DNA of 64,000 bases from Punica granatum (GCF_007655135.1 NC_045127.1:18261699-18325698), one strand, 5' to 3'. Counted from the stretch's first letter, positions 21,406 through 34,189 are shown. Translations and numbers: made by a program. Notes: generated from the letters alone by a model not told the origin.

Positions 21406-23622
21406 TTACAAAAAAATGAAATCAGGTCCTCCCTCTCTTATTCCACATAAAGCCGAGTGTTCCCTCTTCATTATTTTCTTTTTTTTTTTATTATAATAAA
21501 GTCCATTAGCCTAGTATAATAAAATAAAAAATTTAGTCGCGAATAAAGGGGAACAGATAATCCCTCTAAGTATCGAACCTGAAACCTATTGATTATGAGA
21601 AGGTATTGTGTGTTACCTCGTAGCACTATATCGTACTAGACACATGAAAAAAAAAAGAAGCTATTTTCAGCAACAATAATTTTTTTGGTGATGTTACTAA
21701 AAACTAAGAGGATTTGGAAACCTCTATTGTGTTATGAAATTGTCACATAAAAGAAAATGGCTTTGCAAGCAATGGAATTCATGTGGCAACATTATAAGAC
21801 ACATAAAAATTTCTATTTTTGTAATATTTCTAAAATTCAATAGAAATAGAGATACCCTAGAGGCTTGTGATGTTTCCACGTGAATTCCGTTGTATACCAC
21901 CGTTGTATACAAAGCTTTCTCCATGTAAAATTGCCACCACGCGGCATCCTCTTTCATATCACTTTATATTGGAGAACAAATAACTCTGATCAAATATTAC
22001 TTCTACCAAGAAGAATTTAAATCATTCCATTTACAATGAAATACCATGATATCGATCATATTATCTAAAATTATGAATCAAAAGTATTATGCTCGGTTCC
22101 AATGATATAATTAATAACTGGTATCGCTCGATAATTACGTAATTTATATAATGAAAATATATCTCTCTCCGTAAGGATGAAGATAGTGGACATTTATCCT
22201 TTATTTGCTTGTGTTGTGTTATCTTTTTAATCTTACTTTTTCATTTCATTATACGAATAATTGTCAATTATATTCCAACAAAATGAATCTTTATGTGCAT
22301 TGCAACTTTAAATTCATAGGTCTAGAATAGATTGCGGTGGCGAATCTCCATGGACTTGTGCACCTATATTTAGGAAGATTCATCTTTTAATCCAGCACAA
22401 AGCTATATACTACATATTAGTAGAACTCCTACGTCATATTCGTCCCTTTAAATTATTACGTACTCATTAGAACCCGTTGTATCTCATGAATTAATACATG
22501 TAATTACATATATATAATCTATCAATGAACAATTTGACCATTGCAGCAACTTGCGGAATTGTACCCTTATATGGAGCCCAATTCAAAAATTCTCTGGAAA
22601 GGGACTGCTGTGCTATGGGCGAGGAAATGACACTTACTGAATAATGGATTTTCCCGGACTCTTATCTCAATTGGTCTTGTATAATATGTTCTAAATAGCC
22701 ATAGTTTAACTGAAAAAAAAAATGGCTGCAAAAACCAAAAAGATAATAAGAAAAAAGGAGATTATGTAGGCGTGTCAATATCCGTCTTTCGTTTAATTTT
22801 AGTTTAGTTTTGTTGTGACCCATTCAACGTCCGGAAAAAAACAAAAAACAAAAACAAAAACAAAAAAGAAAGAAAGAGCCAGCAAGGTTGACGATTATAC
22901 CTGAGTGCATATTATGGGTTCCCACATATCTTAATTGTTCAAATCGACGGTCCCGTCACCGACTTTCCTCGTACTGTATGTTCAGAAACGCTGTGCGGGA
23001 CAATATTCCCGTTTCTGTGCTGTTAATGGAGTCAGTGTCCATAATTTAACCAACAAACCATTAAATCTCTATCAATTCATATCAAGATTAGTTTGTGGAG
23101 TGGGGATATTAATTAATTACGAGATTTCTTATCAAAAAATGCATATATTAATAGATTTTATGCAATCAATGATTTGCATGCTGTAATTACTAATTAAACT
23201 GGGTCAATTACACCGAGATATCTCATGGGACTTCCACTTCTATAGGCATATTCATAAACATCATGTTATATGCACAAGTAAAAATTCCCATACATTCATA
23301 GGTAGGACTCTCCGTGCCCCGTTAATTACACCCTTTCCACGGTGATGAAATCAGAAATTCTTTTACGGGCACAATCTCGATATATTTAACTATATAGCAT
23401 ATCAAAGTACCACAACAAATGAAATTTCATTATATTTCAAAAGAATATTTACAGATGTTCTTGACGAATTTTATGAGAGTTTATACTATATAAAAAGAAA
23501 ATTTTCACTAGTCCATGAAAATTTTAATACTCCTAGTTAAAATATGGGTAATTTCATTCTCAATTAAGAATAAATAGTTGTTAACTTTTCCATGACTCAT
23601 AAAAAAATTATGATGGCAAAAG
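21406..23622. other. Remainder of block D, no gene
   Basis: AT-rich sequence paralogous to block B without its insertions. It includes a region resembling the B3 upstream flank (about 22560-22800) and the block-end module (22970-23110), but no B3 ORF between them. An (AAAAAC)n-like run is at 22838-22870. Confidence 0.6.
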
Positions 23623-24050
23623 CATTACAAGAGAAACGGGCATTAGTGCTGGAAAAATCCGTGACAAATGCTTGAAAATCTATTATTGAAGGTATTTGGT
23701 GGAAATTTCCATCGCAACATCCGATGCTGAAAACCTCATCGCTGATGCTTGGTTCGCTCTTCTATGAAGGCTATATCTGTCACAAAAATCTTTGATGGAA
23801 ATCCTTCCGTCAAAAACTTGCCACAGATGTCTATGATCGAACATACATTTCTGGTCACAAATTATGATGAAACCGTGTCTGATTAGTAACATACAAAACC
23901 TGAACACAAAATCACTTTATGCTATATTAGTGATGCACTTTTGTGATGGATTAGTGATGTATTGCTTCTGTGCCCGACCAGTGATGGAAATTTCCGTCAC
24001 TTTCGAATCATTCATGAGCTAAATTCGTCACGAAATCCGTCCACTGAATT
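23623..24050. repeat. CACTA-like element end, second copy
   Basis: It starts CATTACAAGAGAAACGGGCA, then TTAGTGcTGGAAAAATCCG, with further CCGTCAC, GTGATGG and GTCACGAAATCCG motifs to about 24040. It is paralogous to 13045-13375 but extends further. No transposase seen. Confidence 0.5.
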
Positions 24051-26000
24051 TCAATTGCTTTTATTTTTTTAATAAATCACAGCTTATCATTAGTAATACA
24101 AAATCCATATAGAGTACTGAATTTCAATTGCTATAACTAAATCTGACTAGTTTAGCCCATTTTGAACCTGCTTCGAACGCATATATATCAAATAAAATGC
24201 ATATTTCTTTCTCAAAGAAAGTACATAATTCATTCTCTGACAAATAAAAAAGCCAATTTCAATATAAATTATCCAAAATAGAACATAGCTCTGAAAAAAT
24301 AAGTTTCACAATTCAAAACACATTCTTATCCATATCCATATCCATATCCAATACCAATTAGATTAAGAACATAATATGTACAAATTACATTTGCTTACAT
24401 CCACTAAGAACTATTCACCATCACCTTGTGGAGTTGCGGAATGACGCTTCGTTGGATCAACTTAGTGATAAATTTACAAGAAACAGCTACATCAAGAACT
24501 TACCATGTTCTGTTATAGCCTTTGCAACCAACTTCTCAGAGAACCCATCCCAACGAATTGATCAAATAATTCCGTATTGGAAGAACGGGAAAAAAATGAG
24601 TCAGATTCATAAATGCATGTTATTTACACCTCTTTTCCATAATATGTGAAGATTGCCGGTTAGTGAGATATAATTGGTGATTTTGATGATTTTTTTCGAG
24701 CTTTTGAGCTTGTCGGCTTGGGTCAAGAAGCGAGCTGTGACTTGGACCGAATAGATGGAAGTCTAAGAAATGAAGGAAGCCCATATTTCAGAGGAAGAAG
24801 CCCATTTGGGGAAAGCCCACTTAGGTGAGCCCAACATGAAGACATGAAGATATACATACATATATGCATGTATATGTGGATAGTCGTGAATTACATTGGT
24901 CGAGGCGGTAGATTTATTTCCATGGGTAGCCGAGATATAATTCTTGGAGAGCACGCATGTGATATTTTCGTGTTTTCTTTGATTTTAGGAAGTCTAATAA
25001 GTCGGATATTTTTCCCATATGGTTTGATATTCTATCTTTTGGACAAGTTAGGTAGGCTAAGTAGTCAATTTCATATTCGAATTTTATTCCGGTATCGTAA
25101 TTATAGGCATATCCAATTGAGATATATTTCCTAGTGTTTCATGTACACACCTATAAGTACGTGATTGAGAGTTCATTACAACCCCCTTTGGCACAATTAT
25201 CAATTTCATCACACTTTACTTACGTCGCACTTGCATTATTGCACATCCAATATCTACCTTTCTAGCACTTTATTACCATGCACCTTTAATTTCTTACAAC
25301 CGCCAATCATTCGGCACCTATCCTTCTACCCCTTTTCGAGCTTCCAAGCAAGGAACGGGCTTCCAACCGAGCTTAGGTTTCCGGACCTAGGTGCAGTTCC
25401 TCTCGGATTTATGAGGCCGAGATCCACGCGATACGAGTCTTCTGGGATTCGTGGTGGCATCATTCTTGGAACGGGCTTATGAGCCGTCTATTCCATCGAG
25501 TCTGGGTTCTGGCCTAGATTCCTTCTTTTAGGGCATTGAAGGCCGACCATTGTTTGATCGGCTTGTTGGCTGTTCATCATCATCCTTGATTTTTCAAGGC
25601 AGTATATGTTCCTTTGGCACAAGTAGCCGAAGTAATCAATTTCAAGGGCAGAGGATTGACTTCATTCAACTCAATTGCTTTATGAAATAGATAGCAAGCT
25701 CACGGGCCATTCTTTATTAGATCTCGAATTGGAAGGACGAATAAATAGTGGAGAACTCATAGAGACTAAATACCTGAGCCGCGAGATCGTCTGAGGCGCA
25801 TTCAACTGTTTACTTTGTCTATTCGAAACTCAGTCGCCGTTCAGTCCCGCAGACTCTCGATGCCGTGGTACTATGCTCTGTATCGGTGGAGTCGACTAGT
25901 GTTGCGTCGGTCTCTATTTTCTTGGGACAGCTCCTGGCATGCCTGGTTTTATCATCATCTACCCATCAGCAATTTTTGATGTGAGAAACACTGCCAAATT
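24051..26000. other. Unassigned region with an LTR-like segment (about 24650-25990)
   Basis: A (TCCATA)n hexamer run sits near 24325-24350. On the minus strand a short open piece with a donor (GAACATG/GTAAGTTC, about 24505) could be an exon of the gene remnant at 26079-26760. From about 24650 to 25990 the sequence changes character (TG start, CCTATAAGTA TATA-like box near 25150, higher GC near 25320-25900), as in a solo LTR, but I found no matching target duplication. No gene is certain. Confidence 0.35.
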
Positions 26001-26078
26001 CTTTCAGCAGGCTCCAAACTTAACAACATAAATCCATAGTAAAATGGGTAAACAACTGCGGACCCCTTTACAAATTAC

Positions 26079-26760
26079 CTCTCCAGAGCATGATGACACA
26101 CGATAGTTCTCAACTTCGAGCTCATCCTCGGTATTCCAATTGATATCATTATCACCAGCTGCAGTCCCATCCTATAAACAATGAACAAGCACAATCAGAA
26201 CAATCAACCAGAGTAAAACAGATAATGGATTTAAAGGCTGAAAGAAAAGTACCATTTCCCTGTGCCCCATACCCTCAATGGTCTAAGACAATTACCAGCA
26301 GTTAGCTGCAAACACGTAGCTGCAAGCGAAAATGAAGAAACCAAACTCGATAACAACGAAGTAGAGGAAAGGGAAGAGAAGGACAACACACCGATTTACG
26401 CAGTAAAACCTCTCTGTGAGACACGGGTTGATTTTCTAAGACATGCATATATACACTTATACATGCATATGCTTATGTAATATAAATGCATATTATATAC
26501 TAAATTTTTGTGGCTGGAGAACTTAAAAAAAAAAAAAGGTAGCAAGAGGCCCCATGTGGCCTTTAGTCTTTCTACTCAGCAACCCCACCACCACTGACTA
26601 TTTCTTTTCCTTTCTCGCTCTGTTTTATGTTGAAATAGTCGAAGGAAGAAACAGAAGAGAGAGAGACCAAAGGAAGAATAACGACAGAGAGAGGGAGGAC
26701 TATCGAGATAGGCAGTCATCTCATAAGGAAGGGTTTAATTTTGCATTTTTGGTAGGTTAT
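26079..26760 (-). other. Remnant or 5' part of an unrecognised minus-strand gene
   Basis: Two in-phase exon candidates are visible on the minus strand. 26253-26282 (acceptor TTGTCTTAG, donor ATG/GTACTT) encodes ten residues ending MGHREM. 26079-26171 (acceptor TTTATAG, donor GAGAG/GTAATT) encodes 31 residues including GDNDINWNTEDELEVENY. Both are exact multiples of three and join in phase 0. Upstream, 26560-26760 is CT-rich on the minus strand like a 5' leader. I do not recognise the protein. Downstream exons are not traceable, perhaps because of the LTR-like insertion at 24650-25990. Confidence 0.4.
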
Positions 26761-27366
26761 TGACAAAGTTTGGGTATGTATAGCTGAATTTTTTTTCTCC
26801 AGTTTGGTTATGTCTTCTATTCACTTAGCGTTAATTGTTTCCTTCAAATTAGGAAGTGAAAATCTGTTTTGAGTAGTAAGTTGAATACGTTGGATGGATA
26901 ATTCGATTTAGTATTTTAGGAGCTGAGTTTTGTCGAGGCATTTGGCTTGCCGTTGCTATTCTACTTGAGTGTTTTATAGTTATTTTATTAAGTTAAAATT
27001 TGGAGTTAGTGTTCCTGAAGCAATTAAGAACACTTGTCATTTGCTTAGAGTTGTTGGTATTAGTTTTATTTCTGATTATATTGATTGAATTGCCCTATCA
27101 CTAGCTGATCTAGACATTTCGGTTAGGTTGAATGGTATTACTCTATGGATTTCTAGTTAGTCCTTTTGACTTGTATTGCTTTGTTGAAGTTGGTCAAGGT
27201 GGAAATGTTGCAAAGAAAGATTCTGTTACCTTAAAATGGTTTTAATGAGGTTAAATTTCTTATTTGTGGATGTATCTCATAACTAGTCAGTATGTGATTT
27301 TGGTGTGAGTAGATTTCAATGAGATCAATTTTATAATTAAAAAGCTATGCACTGATTAAGATTGAG

Positions 27367-27392
27367 ATATATATATATATATATATATATAT
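27367..27392. repeat. (AT)n microsatellite
   Basis: Thirteen AT units within the probable LTR of element C. Confidence 0.9.
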
Positions 27393-27634
27393 TTGTACCT
27401 GATTTTCTAATCATATTTATAATTTATAGAAGCCGAGAAGACCGAGATTATACACCCGAAAGGCTCGACTCATTGAGTTATCTTTTTTAGGGGGATCTTT
27501 GTGAATACTTTCTTCCATCGTCAAATGATAATAAGTATTTATATGTATTGTTATAGATGTGGATGTGGCTAAATGATTGAGGAATATAGTCTAATATATT
27601 TATTGAGTATGCTTGTGATTGTTGTTTGACTATA

Positions 27635-27836
27635 GCCATGGGACCGCTAGACTCGGTGGATTATAAAAAGGGCCCGATCAGCCGCTGGACCCGACGGAAT
27701 ACAAATAGGGGCCCAATCGGCCGCCGGACCCAGTGGAATATAAATAGGAGTTTGATCGGCCACTGGATTCGGCGAAATAGAAAAGGAGGCCCAATCAGCC
27801 GCTGGACCCTGCGAAATAGAAATTGGGGTCAACTCT
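27635..27836 (+). repeat. Minisatellite, about 39-bp unit, nearly five copies
   Basis: Units of the form GGCCCgATCaGCCGCTGGAC...GGAATAcAAATAG repeat about every 39 bp with substitutions. Because 39 is a multiple of three, the frame stays open and reads as 13-residue repeats such as GPISRWTRRN; I regard that as incidental. It lies inside the probable LTR of element C. Confidence 0.8.
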
Positions 27837-28546
27837 TACCGCCATAGGTTAATAGGCGGCCTCCGCTTATAAGATATGTTATGAGGAGATGCAGATAATT
27901 TATTAAGATATGCAGGGTCATGGTACCGTCATAATTTTGTCGCAAAGAAACGCGACCTTATTGCTATATTGATATTACTTGAGATTGTTTGTCTAATGAG
28001 TTGTGTGAAAGGATTATGTTGGTATTGGATTCGATATTGTGGTAGAATACGTATATATATACATATATATGTGTATATGATTTATTGTGTGTGAATCGTG
28101 ATAGTATATTAGTTTATTTTACTTTGGAATATAATACTCTCTGAGATGCAGCTCACAGCCCCTTACATATATTTTTCCAGATAAGTTACGAGGCAGACTA
28201 GTCGTACGGGAGAACTTTTGGACAACGGGGATCAGGGAAGAATATTTTTGGTGCATAGACCCACACATAGTATAAGTAGTAAGTTCTTGTAGAATGTTAT
28301 AGTTATGTTACGATCTGAAACTTTTGTTTAATTGGTTTAGTGAAATGATTGAGAAAAAGTACTCTCTTGAGAATTATATACATATTAGAACCTGCTGGAT
28401 TGGTTATATGTTTTTGTAGAGCCTGCTAGATGGGTTAAATGTTTTGGGAGTTGTGGAAAGCAGTTTATATATGAATTGTTTATGTGACAATGGATATTGA
28501 GAAAATATAGGGGAAACTCTGCTGAAATTTCAGGTCATGAAATTTT

Positions 28547-28560
28547 TGGTATCAGAGCCA
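28547..28560 (+). other. Primer binding site of element C
   Basis: TGGTATCAGAGCCA is complementary to the 3' end of plant initiator tRNA-Met and is the standard primer site of chromovirus-like gypsy and many copia elements. It sets the orientation of element C as plus. Confidence 0.92.
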
Positions 28561-28697
28561 AGGGTTATAGGATTCTGTAGACTTAGGGTGCCTGATCCCG
28601 TTCTTTTTTATTAGATGCGGTCCCAAGGCGGGATATGTCTTATACTTGTGTTTGTTAAATGCTCGACTAATTTGTGTTTTGTTTAGGGAAATTAGCA

Positions 28698-28780
28698 ATG
28701 GGACCCAAACGTGCGGGTCGGGGTCGGCATAGGTACGGTGCAGTCGAGGACTTAGCTGATCTGAATGCACCCCAGCCTAT
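28698..28780 (+). pseudogene. Element C gag, N-terminal piece
   Basis: The ATG at 28698 opens a basic N-terminus (MGPKRAGRGRHRYGAVEDL), typical of gypsy gag, about 140 bp after the primer site. The frame is cut at 28780 by insertion of element A; gag resumes at 63408. The five bases CCTAT at 28776-28780 are duplicated at 63403-63407. Confidence 0.75.
28776..28780. repeat. Left target-site duplication of element A (CCTAT)
   Basis: CCTAT directly precedes the TGTACGG terminus of the LTR and is repeated directly after the GCTGACA terminus at 63403-63407. Confidence 0.95.
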
Positions 28781-31700
28781 TGTACGGAGCCGAATGTGGA
28801 CTCTCGTCGGGACCCGCATGCGTACTTTTGGATCGCGCGGCTTGGGAGTGTCCACCTTCCCGTGGAGACGTGTGACGGACACGCGTGAGAAGGAGTTGCC
28901 ACTTATCATTTTACGACCCGAAGGTCGAGGGCGGATAAGTTACCCGGGTCTAGGGTATGGAACACCTAGTTGTTGTTAAGGCATTGATATGTGCGGAACC
29001 GGAAAGTCCGAGCTTGGGGGTTCATGCTATGTGCAGGCCTATATCCCGCACGCCCTTTCGGTACTCTGATTTGCTAGGCTTGCATGTTTTATTATTTACC
29101 GCATGAATTAAGTTGCTCTCGGCTCGCGAGTTTTGACACTGTAAGTTCGACGAATCAAACAATATCGGTTGAGAAGCCGAGAGAGAAGTAAATCTATGTG
29201 TCATGGAATTGGTTCACAATCTCGCGTTACAGTTCATCAAACCATGGAGGTTGAATCCCTGCGTGAACCAGAACCGTGAGATATTGGATATACTTTCCTT
29301 TAGGCAAGCATTAGACCGACTCGATTAATTCAACTTTCGGACCGTTCGTTTACCAACTGGAATTCTTACAGAATGAATATACATAATAAAATCCTTACAA
29401 TGCTCTCGAAAATAATAAATACAAATTACAAAAAGGGTCGAATTCCAGTCGATTCGCGTTCGGTTATTATTCCGCTCCAACTCACCGTGAGTTTAGGAAA
29501 AAAATCGAAGAAATGGAACTCGATGTACGCTCTCGCTGAATAGGGCGTCGGACTCTGTGAGTGATGATTAGGGCGTTGGACCCTGTTGAACGATGATTAG
29601 GGCGTTGAACCCTAATATTATTCGGCCTAGGGATCAGGCTCGACCCACATGGCAAACAAGTGCAGAAATGTAACACACAACATGTTAATAACAGATAAAG
29701 TGTTTTTTACTGTCAAGTGTACGTGTTTTAAAAAAATTGTTAATCCGAGGTATTTTGGCATGCAAATCCTACCCTAGACAAACAAACGTGCCAATGTTTT
29801 AGCATTCATCTTTGGTTTGAGAACCTAACATATCGGATGTTCGTAGTCAAGTTTCCTGTGTGTTGATTGCTTTTACAGTGATTCGGTGTTGTGACACTGA
29901 AGTTACACTAAATTCATCCAAACTTGTGTTTTGACTTTAGATTTGGAACCTAGAATCCACCTAACCATTTTCTAGCATTTGGTTAGATCGAGTGAAATGA
30001 TTAGTCAAGTAATTGTATTTTGATACAGAATACCCAACTAGCACCCTGAACTATGCTAGGATGACAAAAACTCATCAGTGGGAATAAGAAAGGCTATGCA
30101 GATGAACCTGCGCCTGAATAGGTAGCCCGTTCCTATTCCAATACCTTCGTGTTTCCATCGAACTAACCCCTGAGGTGTCGCCAAATGACAAAATGATGTT
30201 ATTGCCCTTGACTTGAAAATGTACTTTCAGAAAAGGGAAACAACGCAATACGGGCCACCTCGGCCTGTAACCGGTGTTGACCAATTCCTTGGATCTTTCA
30301 GGGTTATGCGAGAACCCCGTAAAAGCCAAAGATTTGGTCGATCTATCCGAAAGTGGTCTAAAAGGAGCTTTTGTATTCCGACCTGAATTACCTGAAGTCA
30401 GGTGAAACTCAAGTCAAAACACACAAGTTTCTCCTAGATGTCCATGTTACTTCGTATTGCATGTCTCGGGTTTGGAAGTATGTGTATTTTGAAAAGGGCA
30501 TTAACACCGTTTTGTAATTCGTCGACGCGAGTTACAGATTAATGTTCAATTCGTGCAAAGTTGTTTAAATTGAATGAATTAACCGTGTGAGCGTCCTGAT
30601 TAACCCGTTCGTGAAATTAATACTTAAGGGTTGTGTCGAATGCATTAATTATGAAAACGATTCGTGACTCGGCGACCAAGATAATTCCATAAGGATCGAG
30701 AATAATTTGGTCCAATGACCGAAAATACTCTCATAACCGAATGGACCCAAATGAGTCATCGATACCCGAATCCATGCATGTTTTGTTTGGAAAAGACATT
30801 TTCATGCGATATTGCGACAATAATGTAGATTGCAAATTACACAAAATCTGATAACGGACTTAAAACGGGGAGAGGAAGCCTCGTGCAACTCGTACGAGTC
30901 TAAGAGACTCTCGGCCATTTCTCCTTGGAGAAAACCAAGAGGTCTCATGGCCCACATCGAGTTCCACGAGTTTTCCCCGTCTCGTTTCGAATTATTTCTC
31001 GCATGCTCAAGCAACAAACACGATAAATGACACGATTAAACGAAAGTCGATATTGCCATGATTTAAATAACACATTCAAACATGCAAACTTGCACAAACA
31101 AGTTATTTAGAGAATCAATAAAATAATACCGACTTCATGGATGTGGGAAAACATAAAAATTCGGGAATCAACTCAAATCGGGATAAGGAAACCGATTATA
31201 ACCCGAAAAACCAACAAATGGGCACGGTTACCTTTTCTCAAAGGAAACCTGTGAGCCTCTTTGGTCGTTTGGGTTTAAATCGGTCTCATCGACTTCGATT
31301 TAAACGTTTCTCGACATGCTAGCACATTAAACGATGATAAACATGCATGATATAATAAGGAAATTGCATAATATTAAAATTTGGGAGTAAAACTTTCATA
31401 AAAACGCTTATGACTCCGTAAACACAACAAAATATAAAAGTCCTAGCTCCTCTAAGTCGGGAATGGTCATACCTAGTCCCGAGATACGAGATGGGACTGC
31501 AAAAAGTCGAGTTGGACCTTTGTTGGGTCGGGTTTGGGCTGTTTTGGCCTTGCATAGACCCGAATAACCTTAATAGACCCAGCTGGAAACTAAACAGACC
31601 CGACTGGCACAAGTAGGGTCGAACGTCGCCACGGAGGCTCCCAATGGAATTTTGAGGCAAGGTCAACGACTCTGGGTAGCCAAGGGACCCTTCTAGGTGA

Positions 31701-34044
31701 CCGTGGTGGTTGTTTGCTCCCAGAGTTATCGGGTCGACCCGTATAGACCTGCAAAGATCACGAAAAACAGAGTACGTCTAGAAAATAGACTCGACTGGGC
31801 TGTTTTCGGGTCGGACGTCACTATGGTGTCTTCCGATGGAATTTTGAGGCAAGGCCAACGGTTCCCAACTCCTAACTCACCTTCGGAGGTGGCTGTGGTG
31901 GTCGTTTTCCAAAAAGAGTCTCGGATCGACCCGATCTGCAAGAAAACCGCACAAACAGTCAGAAATTTCGACCCGACTGGGCAGTCGGGCTGTTTCTTCT
32001 TCCTGGGGTTAAATCGACGGGTTTTTCTTGGATTTCTTGACTTCTTGACACCCTAGGGTTGTGTGGGGAGGTGTTTGATGGGTTTTGGTAACTCAAACCG
32101 ACTTGAAAGGGCTTGAAACCTGGGTTGAAAGATTTGACCCAAGAAGGACCAAAACGGGATTCGATTCTGTGGTTGCTTGTTCCGATGGGTTGGAGGCTCC
32201 AAAAATAAAATCTAAGCCCCGAAATGGATAGAGGAGGTCGAAAAAATGTGGGATATGAAGTTTGGTGAAGTTTGGATTTAAGCTGGGATGATTCCAACTT
32301 AAGTCTTTGATGTTCTTACTTGGTGTTTGTTGAACTAGAGCCGCGATTTTTCTGAGTTCTTGAGAGGATTTCAAGAGTGAGAAAGCTAGAGAGATGATGT
32401 GTGGTCACTTGTGATTATGTTAATGACTTAAAGGATATAAATAGGTAAAGATTAAGTGCAATTAAGTGAGAAAAAGCTTGATTAATGGCATGGATTAGGG
32501 GGGATCCGAATTTTTAATGAAAATGGGGATGAAGACTTCTTGAAATGCATTAATGAAGAAGAGCTAAATGCATTGATGGTGAAGTGAAGTTGGAATGTTG
32601 AAATGAAATTGTAGGCTTGATATTTTGAATGGAAGATAAGGCGACTTGCAAGGAGAAGAAGCCAAAGGAGATAGGGTGGTCAAGAGGGAGTCATGGCTGG
32701 TCATGGATGAGTCGTAGGCCTCACAGCCTTGAGGGAAAGTTCGAGTCTCAATTGATCGCGGGTTCGAGGTTCGTGGCTCAAACGAACGTCTAATTTCCAT
32801 TGTACGCTCGAAAACGATTCAAATGAGCCTAAGATTGTCCATTTTGCCCTAAAGAATGTTCGTGTGATTTTTTGGCTTGAAAGCCGATTTTGCTTGTTTC
32901 AGGCGATTGGAGCAAAGTTAGTCATTTTTGAATGCATATCTCTTGTATGTATTCTGAATCGGTCGTTTTGACATGCATTGTCAATCAGACTGAATTATTG
33001 ACCAATAAGCCGGTATTGTCAATGTGAAGCCAGAGACGTCTTAAGAGTCCGAGGCCAAATTTCTCAGAATGCTTTCTAAGTTACTTGGGCAAGCCGAAGA
33101 TCACTGTAATCTCTATTTGTTGAGAATTGGGCTCGAAAGATTGAAAAATTGCATATGAAACCCTAAAATGGTGTTATGAGGGTCTAGATGGATTGTGAGA
33201 TTCCGTTTGAGGATTTCACGTTGAGCGTTGAGATGAGTAGCACTGGGTTTGCCAACAATCCGGCGTCAAGTTTCCACGAAAATGACCTTCGTTTATGAAT
33301 TTCCGTTGAAAACGGACTTTTATACTCTTCGGAGGTCACTCAGGAAACTGAAAGAGATATTGCTGTCTGATTTGCCCAATTGCATATGTCCGCTGCAGTT
33401 TTCTGGGTAATGCATGGCTAACTTGGTTTGCCGATGTTCTATCAGACCAGTCTTCGGATAAGGTTTTCCGTTGAAAGGTGTGATTATTCTGTCGTTCGGG
33501 AGTCATTAGAGGAGTTTGTATGACTTCTAAAAGACAATTTGAAGCAATGATCATGCTCTGCATAATTGTTGGACATGACTGTATCTGACATCGGGCATTA
33601 ACTTTTCTTGGATGAACCGGCATTTTTGGACTTCCACTAAAAAGTTGTCTGTATTCTGAAATTGTTCTGTATGGAGCAGTTGATCTGCGAAATGTGTTCG
33701 GAGACACTTTTCATCTGTTTGACATCGCGAAGAATTTTTGAAGCCCAATATTGACTATCTTCTGAGGGTCGAGCGGACTAGTGGAAAATAACACTGTCGG
33801 CGATGTATTCTGAAAATGCCGATTTGAATGCTGTCTGAGCTGTCTGTTTGCTCTGTATGTTGCTGAATGATTCTATATGTTCCTATGTCATATGCTTGAA
33901 TCATCTGGCTATCTCTGTTGACTTGAGAATGAATAACAATTTGCTGCTCTGTTGAGCCATTTTCTGTATCGATGCTCAAGTCGTAATCTGAATTGCTGTT
34001 GATAGGCGTTGCCTGAACTGGTGAGCCAAAATGGAGTGTTGACA
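28781..34044 (-). mobile_element. Element A left LTR (3' LTR), 5,264 bp, intact outline
   Basis: Runs from TGTACGG to GTTGACA and matches 44405-48203 plus 61959-63402 throughout. At 32595-32605 it carries the uninterrupted version of the site where element B entered the other LTR. By eye the first 60 bases of the two LTRs differ at six positions, so the insertion is old. No coding sequence is convincing inside it. Confidence 0.92.
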
Positions 34045-34062
34045 GCTTACCCCTCTTTGACT
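34045..34062 (-). other. Polypurine tract of element A
   Basis: On the minus strand AAAGAGGGGTAAGC lies directly before the left LTR, as expected for the plus-strand primer. The same motif (AAAGAGGGGCAAGC) precedes the left LTR of element B. Confidence 0.8.
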
Positions 34063-34189
34063 GCGTGCTCGAGTAGAGGATGTAGCCAAAGACTTTCAGA
34101 AGCACCCCAATTTAATAGCAATGATCAATTTAGCACCTCTGATGACCTTCGTCTTCCTCTTACTTTGGATATATAGGGGATGTTATACC

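Larger units (their letters stand above)
17884..23622. repeat. Segmental tandem duplication, copy II (blocks C and D)
   Basis: Paralogous to 2728-13044 but without the Helitron, SINE, MULE and hAT insertions, so it supplies empty sites for each. Block C (about 17884-21160) holds the second B3 copy; block D (about 21161-23622) has none. Order and orientation match copy I. Confidence 0.85.
26770..28537 (+). mobile_element. Element C: 5' LTR of a Ty3/gypsy chromovirus-like element
   Basis: The right boundary is fixed by the primer binding site starting at 28547; the LTR probably ends with CA at 28536-28537. A TATA-rich stretch (about 28045-28080) and GAGATGCAGCTCAC near 28143 resemble LTRs of plant chromoviruses. 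The left boundary is a guess because the 3' LTR is outside the window, so the start could lie several hundred bases right of 26770. Confidence 0.6.

Noticed and set aside
27626..27847. 73-codon ORF from the 39-bp minisatellite
   Set aside because: Entirely repeat-derived, inside an LTR.
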